Assembly: GCA_017893485.1 (NCBI GenBank)
Contig: JACEHZ010000589.1
Location: forward strand, 1,180,501 to 1,244,500
Reading direction: 5' to 3'
DNA from: Hemerocallis citrina
Lineage: Eukaryota > Streptophyta > Magnoliopsida > Asparagales > Asphodelaceae
DNA: 64,000 bases
Below the pieces are notes generated by a model. The model did no database searches and was not told where the DNA came from. It saw only the letters and a list, made by a program, of their open reading frames with translations. Shown piece by piece: positions 56,220-64,000 of this stretch; the stretch's first letter is position 1, and each line of letters begins with the position of its first letter. The position numbers and the translations under genes were made by a program.

Positions 56220-56780
56220 CATTTTTTTGAATATTCACCGGCATTTATAAAAACGCCGGTGCAAATGCCGCTGAAGCGCGCGTCGCGGAATACTGGGGGT
56301 ATACACTGGCGTTTCACGAAATGCCGGTAAATCTCGAATATACACCGACGGCCATGAAACGCTGGTATATGTGTATTCCTAAGTCCCCTACTTTTTCCTA
56401 ATATACATTCACTGGCGGTCAATAAACGCCTCTATATAGCTTTACACCGGCGTTTTTGACGCCTCTATATAGCTTTGAAAACGCCGATGTATATTGCATA
56501 TATACCGGTGGTCTAAAAACCACCGGTGTATGCTTGTTTCTGAGTACCCTATTTTCCACTATATACATGCACCGGCGTGTCGTAAAACGCCGCTATAGTG
56601 TACTTCCAAAATTAATATTGAGATACACCGGCATTTTATAAAATGCCAGTGTGTCTTATTGCTGTTGCTGCTTATGGGTACACCGGCGTGTATCAAACAC
56701 CTCTCTATCAAAATTTCTAACTGGTCAATTGGATAGACCGGCATTTTATGAAATGCCGGTGTATGATCGTTTAGTTTTTC
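56220..56780. repeat. Subterminal repeat array of CACTA-3
   Basis: More than ten copies of ACCGGCGTTT / AAACGCCGGT variants at spacings of about 30-60 bases, many as facing pairs such as CACCGGCATTTTATAAAATG. Presumed transposase binding sites, by analogy with En/Spm subterminal repeats. Confidence 0.8.
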
Positions 56781-57130
56781 CCCTCCAGTTTTTGCCAAAA
56801 CAGCAAAAATATAGTACAATTCAATTCACAATTTCATTTCAAAAACCTGTAAACTAATTCAACCAATTTCAGGCATATTAATGCGCAATTCACAACCAAA
56901 CACAAGAATTAAAGATAATAAAGTGTCACACATTTCATTAATGGTCCAAATTCACCGCAATATTAACACAAAGTGTCATACTTAACAAATACAGTAATGA
57001 ACATCCAAATATCTCAGCAAGTACTTAAAACAACAATAAGGACATAACAACCACAAGGATATCTAGACTAGGCCGACCACTACTGCATACCCCTCGAGTC
57101 GCTTCAGTTCTCATCATCTGAATTTTCCTG
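56781..57130. other. CACTA-3 interior left of Copia C
   Basis: AT-rich, no recognisable protein. Ends at the Copia C target duplication TTCTG. Confidence 0.4.
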
Positions 57131-57135
57131 TTCTG

Positions 57136-57659
57136 TGTTGTGCGGAATACGAATGGACCACCAATCAAAGAGAAGAAATAGCGAGAGAAACCAGAAAACA
57201 AACAAACACAAGGACACAAAGATTTAATGTGGTTCGGCAAAACAAGTGCCTACATCCACGGGGCGGTTGGGGTTTCTTCTTCAAATAATCACCAATGGGT
57301 GAAACAAACCCTTACAGAGATGACGGCTGCAAAATCCGAATAGAGGTCTCTCATTTTACAAAACCCTAACGGGTGTATTTATAGGGAAACTACTGGGCCT
57401 TTCGAAATGGGCCTTTTCTAGTTCACAAACCCGCCTACAGTCGACTGGTCTTCTTACCAGTCGACTGGTCTTTAGTTCTGGACAGTCGACTGAGACACAC
57501 CTTCAGTCGACTGCTGCTGCTGTATTCTTAGCCTTTGAAACTTCTCTCTGGACAGTCGACTGGTTCCCATAGTCAGTCGACTGATGTACTGGAACTTTCG
57601 ATTGCTGCAGATACGATGGATATAAACAAACTGAACCAGAATCGAGCCATTATCCTACA
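57136..57659 (-). repeat. Copia C 3' LTR
   Basis: Six CAGTCGACTG sites at 57438, 57458, 57483, 57504, 57553 and 57574. TATAAATA (minus strand) at 57375-57382. Confidence 0.95.
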
Positions 57660-57683
57660 ATCTCCACCTTGGCGAGATCTTCC
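57660..57683 (-). promoter_or_regulatory. Copia C polypurine tract
   Basis: On the minus strand CAAGGTGGAGAT directly precedes the 3' LTR, the usual Copia form. Confidence 0.75.
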
Positions 57684-57819
57684 AAGTAGCCCAAGCAATC
57701 TCCAAAAAATACTCCAAAACAAATGCTCATCACCAAATGTAACAAAAACAAACTCCACCTTAGTATGATATCACATACTAACCAAACAAAACGAAGCACC
57801 ATTCCAACCGCCCATTCCA

Positions 57820-58348
57820 AATCATAAAGCATGCAAAATATTAGCCAGGTTCATGCAATGCTTGAACTTGGCTGTCCCAACAATTTTGGTCAACATATCA
57901 GCAGGATTATCAGCTGTCTCAATCTTCACCAGAAGAATATCCCATCCTTTATCAAATCACGCACAAAATGATAACGGACATCAATATGTTTGTTCCTCGA
58001 ATGATGATCTTGGTTCTTCGCTAAATGGATAGCACTCTGACTGTCACAGTATACCTCCACCTTCTCCCAATGAATTCCCAAGCTCTTCAAAAGTCCATGA
58101 ATCCAAATAGCTTCCTTCATGGCCTCAGCAACTGCCATGTATTCAGCCTCAGTAGTAGACAACGCTACAGTGGACTGCAAATTGGACCTCCAACTTATAG
58201 GTGCTCTAGCCATAGTAAACAAATAGCCTGTAGTAGACCGCCTCTTATCTAGATCACCTGCATAGTCAGAATCAACATAACCCACCAATAACCTGCTAAT
58301 ATTGTCATCCCTCTCAAATTTCAAACCCACATCTGTGGTGCCACTTAT
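57820..58348 (-). pseudogene. Copia C RNase H domain, separated by a stop and frameshifted at the end
   Basis: Continues the polyprotein downstream of the TAA at 58349-58351. The frame 58330-57926 has VGYVDSDYAGDLDKRRSTTGY, STTEAEYMAVAEA, CDSQSAIHLAKN and RNKHIDVRYHFVRD, a full RNase H with its acidic residues. Near 57945 a one-base indel shifts the frame; the family's tail (KIETADNPADMLTKIV) continues in another frame towards 57820. Readthrough of a single stop would restore RNase H but not the tail. Confidence 0.9.
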
Positions 58349-61300
58349 TTATCTCAAAATCCATTTAGCTGCTTGCCAATGCTCTCTACCTGGATCATGC
58401 ATATATCGACTAACCATACTCACCGCCTGAGAGATGTCTGGTCGAGTACAAACCATGGCATACATCAAACTGCCAACCACACTAGTGTAAGGTACATTAG
58501 CCATATACTGTCTCTCTTCATCTGTACTTGGAGACTGAGAAGCACTAATTCTGAAATGAGTGGCTAAGGGTGTACTGACTGGTTTAGTTTTCTCATCTAT
58601 ACCAAACCGTTTCAGCACCTTCAAAAGATATTGCTTCTGTGTCAAACTCACTATGCCCTTTGCTCTGTCTCTAGCTATCTCCATCCCAAGTATCTTCTTA
58701 GCTTCACCAAGATCCTTCATCTCGAATTCAGAACTCAGCTGATTCTTCAAATTTTGAATCTCCTTAGCATTTTTAGAGGCAATCAACATATCATCCACAT
58801 ATAATAACAGATATATGAAAGAGCTATCCTGCAACTTTCTGAAGTAGACACGATGATCATACTCACTTCTGGAATATCCCTGCACTTTCATAAACTGATC
58901 AAACCTCAAATACCACTGCCTTGGAGATTGCTTCAACCCATAGAGAGACTTCTTCAACCTGCAAATAGAACTTTCCTTCCCAGCAATCTTAAACCCATCT
59001 GGCTGCAATATATAAATTTCTTCATCTAGGTCCCCATGTAAGAATGCAGTCTTCACATCCATCTGTGTCAATTCAAGATCAAACTGTGCTACCAACGCCA
59101 ACAAAATCCGAATAGAAGGATGCTTCACAACCGGAGAGAACACTTCATTATAGTCAATTCCTTCCTTTTGAGCATACCCCTTTGCAACTAGTCTAGCCTT
59201 GAACCGAACACTGCCTTTTGGACCTTCTTTCTTCGTATACACCCACTTGCAACCGATAGCTTTCTTCCCCTTTGGCAATTGCACTAGATCCCAAGTCTTG
59301 TTCTTATGAAGAGAGTTCATCTCTTCATCCATAGCAACTTTCCAATCTGCATTTTCAGAACTTCTAGTAGCTTTTTTGAAGTTGGAGGGAACTTCATCAT
59401 CAACAATGGGAAGAGCAAATGAAACTGTTTCTGTAAAGCGAGATGGTCGTTTGATATCTCTTCTTTGCCTTCTTGCCGCAAATGATTCTTCCTGCTGGGG
59501 AGGGTCTTGGATAGGAACTTCTTCCTCATCCTCAGTATCAACCACATCATCTTCATTTTGGTCAGGAGTAGAATTTTCAACTGAATGCTTTTCTAATTCC
59601 ACCTGTTGGAGAACTCTCGCACCAGTCGACTGAGAGCACCTACCAGTCGACTGCCCCGAGCTAATCTTCTGCTTCTCTTGATCAGGATCACCAGTCGACT
59701 GCATATGAGGACCAGTCGACTGTCCCGAGCTGATCATGCTGGTCTCATCAAAGGTAACATCCCTACTGATTACTAACTTTTTCTGTTCTGGACACCACAA
59801 CCTGTAACCTTTGACACCAGTACTGAAATCAACAAATATAGCCTTTTTGGCTCTTGCATCAAGTTTAGTTTCAGTTACATGAAAATAAGCAGGACAACCA
59901 AATATATGCAAAAAACTATAATCAGATGCAGGTTTACCACTCCATACCTCAATAGGTGTTTTGCCTTCAAGTGCTGCCGATGGTAAACGGTTGACAATGT
60001 GTCTTGCATATATAACAGCTTCTGCCCAAAATGTCTTCTTCAATCCAGACTGTGCTAGCATACATCTCACCTTCTCAAGTAAGGTTCTGTTCATCCTTTC
60101 TGCAATCCCATTTTGCTGTGGAGTCTTCCTAACTGTGAAGTGCCTCTGGATCCCTTCATCTTCACACAATTTCAGAAACGGATCGTTCTTGTATTCCCCT
60201 CCATTATCTGACCTCAGAACCTTAATCTTCCTTCCAGTCTGGTTTTCAACTTTCTTCTTCCAACTTGTGAACAATGTCAAAACTTCATCTTTGTGTTTCA
60301 TGGTATATACCCAAACTCGTCTGGAGTAGTCATCAACAAATGTAACAAACCAGTGTCTACCACTCATAGAAGGTGTCTGAGTAGGGCCCCAAACATCTGT
60401 GTGCACATAATCGAGGATACCCTTTGTCTGATGTATAGCTGTACCAAATTTTACCCTAGTTTGCTTACCCAAAACACAATGTTCACAAAATTCCAACTTG
60501 CAACCTTTAGCATCTTTAAGCAACCCTTGCTTCACAAGCCCCTGCAAGGCCTTTTCTCCTGCATGCCCGAGTCGCATATGCCACAACCTAGTAGAGTCGG
60601 GAACAACCTGTTTAGGCTTTTCAGTTACACTGGCAGCCTGACCCAAATATGTTTTTCCCTGCAAGAATAACAAGTTCCTTTTCCTTTGCCCTTTCATCAC
60701 CACGAGTGATCCGCTTGTCACCTTCAGAATGCCACCTTCACTAGCAAATTTCAATCCACTGGCCTCCAAAATACCAAGTGAAATCAAATTCTTTTTCAAA
60801 TCTGGGACATACCATACATATGAAAGCTCCCTAATAAGACCATCGTGCATTAGCAATTCAATCTTCCCGATTCCTACCTTCTTACAAGGTGCATCATTTC
60901 CCATCAAAACTACCCCACCATCCATATACTCTAAAGAAGTAAACCACTCCTTTTTCCAAGACATATGATAGGAGGCTGCTGTATCAAGAAACCATACTTC
61001 TTGATAAAGTGAGGGACTAGTTGCAAGTGCATAAGAAAAATCATCGTCACTATCTACATTATCAACAATCACATTTGCAGTCGAATTTCTCTTATTTCGT
61101 AGCTTAGGACAATCCTTTTTCCAGTGCCCCCTTTCATGACAGAAAGCACATTCATCTCTGGCTGGTATCTTTCTGTCCTTTGAAACTTCTCTCGATTTGG
61201 AACGAGATTTGTTTCCTTTACTCCCAGATTTGGTCTCAGATCTGGTCTCAGTTCTGCTCCTTACAATCAATGCTTCAGAAATTTCTCTATCAACCATTTT

Positions 61301-61918
61301 ATCCCTTCTCCTAGTTTCATTATTCAACAGAGCATTTGCAACATCTTCATATTTAACAGTATCCTTTCCATATATTAAAGTTGTTGCTAAATGATCATAA
61401 CATTCGGGTAATGAAATCAACAGAATTAGGGCTTTGTCTTCATCTTTAATTTGCTCGTCCAAATTTAACAAATCAGCCAATAATTTATTAAATGATTCAA
61501 CATGAGCGTTCATAGACATACCTTCAGTATAGGTAAAGCGAAAAAGTCTCTTCTTCAAATACAGCCGATTCTCCAAACTTTTCCTCATGTATTTGTCTTC
61601 GAGTTTCTTCCACAACACCGCAGCAATGGTATCCCTCATCAAATCATACTTCTGAGCCTTCGCGATAAAGAGCCGAATAGTCCCACACGCAACTCGATTC
61701 AACTTCTTCCAATCTACATCGGACATATTTTTTGGTTTTTCTTCCTCCAAAGCAACATCTTGTTCTTGTTGAACCAGAACATCCAACACCTCACACTGCC
61801 ACATCCCGAAATTGTTTGTTCCATCAAATTTTTCAACTTCAAATTTTGCGTTGTGAATCGTTGTTCTGGACGAACTTGATCCCACAACATCCTTGGTTGC
61901 ATCTGCTTCACTCGCCAT
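58349..61918 (-). CDS. Copia C gag-pol polyprotein (gag, protease, integrase, RT)
   Basis: 1,189 codons, the main retrotransposon polyprotein, normally processed to capsid, protease, integrase, RT and RNase H. Gag occupies about 1-250. The zinc knuckle CAFCHERGHWKKDC is at 257-270. Protease WFLDTAASYHMS has its Asp at 312. Integrase has the zinc site H447, H452, C478, C481 and the core D508, D571, E607 (35 residues between the last two). RT spans about 870-1110 with YVDD at 1040-1043 intact. Between integrase and RT the sequence QSTG occurs four times (at 733, 740, 756 and 763), encoded by CAGTCGACTG palindromes. The frame ends at TAA 58349-58351, where relatives have a Tyr codon after WILR, so RNase H is cut off. 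The start is 23 bases from the PBS, as usual. Codons upstream of the stop look undamaged. Confidence 0.93.
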   Translation of the reverse strand: MASEADATKDVVGSSSSRTTIHNAKFEVEKFDGTNNFGMWQCEVLDVLVQQEQDVALEEEKPKNMSDVDWKKLNRVACGTIRLFIAKAQKYDLMRDTIAAVLWKKLEDKYMRKSLENRLYLKKRLFRFTYTEGMSMNAHVESFNKLLADLLNLDEQIKDEDKALILLISLPECYDHLATTLIYGKDTVKYEDVANALLNNETRRRDKMVDREISEALIVRSRTETRSETKSGSKGNKSRSKSREVSKDRKIPARDECAFCHERGHWKKDCPKLRNKRNSTANVIVDNVDSDDDFSYALATSPSLYQEVWFLDTAASYHMSWKKEWFTSLEYMDGGVVLMGNDAPCKKVGIGKIELLMHDGLIRELSYVWYVPDLKKNLISLGILEASGLKFASEGGILKVTSGSLVVMKGQRKRNLLFLQGKTYLGQAASVTEKPKQVVPDSTRLWHMRLGHAGEKALQGLVKQGLLKDAKGCKLEFCEHCVLGKQTRVKFGTAIHQTKGILDYVHTDVWGPTQTPSMSGRHWFVTFVDDYSRRVWVYTMKHKDEVLTLFTSWKKKVENQTGRKIKVLRSDNGGEYKNDPFLKLCEDEGIQRHFTVRKTPQQNGIAERMNRTLLEKVRCMLAQSGLKKTFWAEAVIYARHIVNRLPSAALEGKTPIEVWSGKPASDYSFLHIFGCPAYFHVTETKLDARAKKAIFVDFSTGVKGYRLWCPEQKKLVISRDVTFDETSMISSGQSTGPHMQSTGDPDQEKQKISSGQSTGRCSQSTGARVLQQVELEKHSVENSTPDQNEDDVVDTEDEEEVPIQDPPQQEESFAARRQRRDIKRPSRFTETVSFALPIVDDEVPSNFKKATRSSENADWKVAMDEEMNSLHKNKTWDLVQLPKGKKAIGCKWVYTKKEGPKGSVRFKARLVAKGYAQKEGIDYNEVFSPVVKHPSIRILLALVAQFDLELTQMDVKTAFLHGDLDEEIYILQPDGFKIAGKESSICRLKKSLYGLKQSPRQWYLRFDQFMKVQGYSRSEYDHRVYFRKLQDSSFIYLLLYVDDMLIASKNAKEIQNLKNQLSSEFEMKDLGEAKKILGMEIARDRAKGIVSLTQKQYLLKVLKRFGIDEKTKPVSTPLATHFRISASQSPSTDEERQYMANVPYTSVVGSLMYAMVCTRPDISQAVSMVSRYMHDPGREHWQAAKWILR

Positions 61919-61940
61919 CTCCCTCTAGGTCGAACCGAAA

Positions 61941-61952
61941 GCTCTGATACCA
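61941..61952 (-). promoter_or_regulatory. Copia C primer binding site
   Basis: TGGTATCAGAGC on the minus strand, complementary to the 3' end of initiator Met tRNA, two bases inside the 5' LTR. Confidence 0.92.
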
Positions 61953-61954
61953 CT

Positions 61955-62476
61955 TGTTGTGCGGAATACGAATGGACCACCAATCAAAGAGAAGAAATAG
62001 CGAGAGAAACCAGAAAACAAACAAACACAAGGACACAAAGATTTAATGTGGTTCGGCAAAACAAGTGCCTACATCCACGGGGCGGTTGGGGTTTCTTCTT
62101 CAAATAATCACCAATGGGTGAAACAAACCCTTAGAGATGACGGCTGCAAAATCCGAATAGAGGTCTCTCATTTTACAACACCCTAACGGGTGTATTTATA
62201 GGGAAACTACTGGGCCTTTCGAAATGGGCCTTTTCTAGTTCACAAACCCGCCTACAGTCGACTGGTCTTCTTACCAGTCGACTGGTCTTTAGTTCTGGAC
62301 AGTCGACTGAGACACACCTTCAGTCGACTGCTGCTGCTGTATCCTTAGCCTTTGAAACTTCTCTCTGGACAGTCGACTGGTTCCCATAGTCAGTCGACTG
62401 ATGTACTGGAACTTTCGATTGCTGCAGATACGATGGATATAAACAAACTGAACCAGAATCGAGCCATTATCCTACA
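61955..62476 (-). repeat. Copia C 5' LTR
   Basis: Six CAGTCGACTG sites at 62255, 62275, 62300, 62321, 62370 and 62391. TATAAATA (minus strand) at 62193-62200. With transcription leftward, all six palindromes lie upstream of the TATA box. Confidence 0.95.
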
Positions 62477-62481
62477 TTCTG

Positions 62482-63161
62482 CACGACTCACATTTGATGG
62501 ATTGATTGGACCGCTCTGTGCAAAAAAAAAAAAAACAATAATTTAGTTCAACACTGGACCACAATACAGAATATACATACGGAATATACACTGGACCACA
62601 ATACTTCTAAATGCTGAATACCCAATTTTTAATATCAAACGACTACTACAAAAGTTATAAAAGAACGAGCAATCATAATCCAAAAATTACTAGGCTAGCG
62701 GACATTTTCACCGATCGTACAATTCATCATTTTTTTATAGTAAGGAAAGAATCTGATGCAAAGAAGCCGATGAATAAAATAGATGTGCAAGTATACAATC
62801 TGTATCCGCATGGGCTGACTTGGGCACACGTTTCGACAGATACGAATTGTTTAGTACTTTCCTTCAATGTTTCTCGATCAGTAGAATCTGGTTAAATCAC
62901 AAGTACTAAGCTGTTAGTTCTGTTAATCAAATTGAATCATAGTAGCGTAAAATTTACTTGCAAAAGTAGCTTTTTTGCTAAGGAAATTCCAGCTAGATAA
63001 TCTCCAAATATATTTCTTTCTCCCCACAAGCGAGAATATTTCATTTATTTGTGAACCACCTTGCTAAGTCAAATTAACATCTTATATATAATTTAAACAA
63101 GGCTTCCAAATTTTTGTGCAATTGCAAATCTATAATTTTTCTTATCATAATTAAACTATAA

Positions 63162-63163
<2 letters not shown>
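62482..63163. other. Unassigned sequence right of Copia C
   Basis: Probably CACTA-3 interior. A plus-strand open stretch at 62611-62895 (94 codons, with HHFFIVRKESD and YNLYPHGLTWAHVST) reads more protein-like than its surroundings, but I do not recognise it. Confidence 0.3.

Positions 63164-63231
<68 letters not shown>
63164..63231. repeat. (TA)n microsatellite
   Basis: About 68 bases of uninterrupted alternating AT. Confidence 0.95.
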
Positions 63232-63235
<4 letters not shown>

Positions 63236-64000
63236 TTGAACTAAAATTAACTAAATAAGTGGAGACTACATGATAGAAAACTTGAGAGATTAAAAAAAAT
63301 AAAAAAATTGTATTAATTAATAGCTTTATCCTAACTTTGTTTTGGGTCTACCTCTACTCCTTTTTACTCCCCCTTTCCATCCGATCAATTTTTCTACTTG
63401 AGACGGTTATGAATCTTTGTTGTATGCGCCGAAACCACCTTAATTAGTTCTACCACATTCAATGTTCAGTTAGGATTTTCCAGAAAGAACTCAAATTTCA
63501 AAAGAACTGGTTATAAATATTTTGTGACAAGGAATCAAGAAGTAGTGAAAGTATATTAACTTAATACTTAGTGAATTTGTATCAAGTCATCTACCAAACA
63601 TTGCAGGTCGAAGATTGCAAGCCATGTGAACTCATCTGCTAGATGATCGGAACTAGTTTTCAGGAATTCCCTTTCAGATCATAAGAACAGATATTTCCAT
63701 CCCATATAGGTTCCTTACCCATTGATGAAGGAAGAATATATCCACCCTAAAGCTACAGACCAATCATACATATTAATACATGCGTACATCGTCAATACAA
63801 GCAATCCAATAACTGATCCTCAGATTATCAGTAAACTGCTGAGAGGGGACTGGATTATAAAAAGACTAGGTTATTACTTTTAAGCTCAATTATGATTAAT
63901 TAATAATGGGCGTGATGCTATACTAAATGTGACCCTCGTTTCTTTTTTGAATCAAGTTTAACTATAGTGTGTTACAAGAATAATTAGAAACTACGACATT
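63232..64000. other. Unassigned AT-rich sequence to the window edge
   Basis: No open frame of note, and no LTR, TIR or RNA gene recognised. Confidence 0.4.

Larger units (their letters stand above)
57136..62476 (-). mobile_element. Copia C: young, almost intact Copia retrotransposon
   Basis: 5,341 bp with LTRs of 524 and 522 bp differing by two substitutions and a 2 bp indel, flanked by TTCTG (57131-57135 and 62477-62481). Order on the minus strand: 5' LTR, PBS TGGTATCAGAGC, a single gag-pol frame, PPT, 3' LTR. Only a nonsense codon between RT and RNase H and a frameshift near the C-terminus prevent a full polyprotein. The LTRs and the coding region share a repeated palindrome CAGTCGACTG. 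Confidence 0.95.
56193..64000. mobile_element. CACTA-3: left end and interior of a CACTA-like element, right end not in window
   Basis: Starts TACTACAACAC (one change from CACTACAA) and is followed to about 56780 by CACCGGCGTTT / AAATGCCGGTG subterminal repeats of the CACTA-1 type. Copia C is inserted at 57131-57135. The right end is not seen, and it is unclear how far beyond 62482 the element extends, so the end coordinate is only the window edge. Confidence 0.55.

Overview
The window reads as a gene-poor, transposon-dense stretch of a flowering-plant nuclear chromosome, probably a eudicot; the species cannot be named from it. The grounds are Copia and Tat-type Gypsy LTR retrotransposons with plant-style PBS, PPT and 5 bp target-site duplications (TSDs), CACTA, hAT, Mutator and Harbinger-like DNA elements, a TRIM, and introns with GT..AG borders. 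I see no intact host gene, no tRNA or rRNA gene, and nothing bacterial. The only host-derived coding sequence is a broken fragment of a cytosolic malate dehydrogenase gene carried inside a CACTA element.

Layout: 1-274 is the right end of a CACTA element (CACTA-1). 275-21119 is a minus-strand Copia (Copia A) split by CACTA-2 (490-5148, TSD AAA, carrying the MDH fragment) and by a complete 12.9 kb Tat/Gypsy element (Tat-1, 7922-20860, TSD ATCAT). 21342-36771 is a plus-strand, decayed Copia (Copia B, TSD AAATG) that was hit by a second Tat-family element (Tat-2, 26431-35437, TSD GCTTT). Tat-2 has lost pol, is built mostly of tandem repeats and has almost identical LTRs. 37091-38810 is an array of serial-hairpin MITE-like elements; 39552-40339 is a TRIM (TSD AGTTT). 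41962-51614 is an ancient Copia (Copia D, TSD AAAGT) holding a hAT MITE (42483-42994) and a 3.3 kb solo LTR (46525-49823, TSD ACTCT). 54070-54935 is a long foldback palindrome and 55191-55363 a Mutator-type MITE. From 56193 a third CACTA-like element, itself in another copy of the foldback family, carries a young and nearly intact Copia (Copia C, 57136-62476, TSD TTCTG).

The most notable content is in three places. (1) Tat-1 carries, antisense to its own gag-pol, what looks like a complete spliced gene: TATA box, three exons with clean splice borders, 756 codons, a gypsy-associated PF04195-like domain, a basic nuclear localisation signal and a coiled-coil tail. It lies between a 58 bp array with no length variation and a 113 bp array. 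(2) Copia C repeats the palindrome CAGTCGACTG in pairs 20-25 bp apart in both LTRs and again inside its polyprotein gene; a paired copy also sits in the LTR of the unrelated TRIM. (3) CACTA-2 has captured two adjacent MDH exons with their intron.

The elements do not form a pathway. What can be read is an insertion history: Copia A and Copia D are old hosts; Tat-1 has about 23 differences between its 621 bp LTRs counted by eye; Copia C has two substitutions and a 2 bp indel in about 523 bp; Tat-2 has a single difference seen in 661 bp and is the most recent arrival. Tat-1 and Tat-2 share LTR, PBS, PPT and repeat families, so Tat-2 was presumably moved by proteins from a Tat-1-like relative. 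All coordinates, counts and alignments were made by eye.
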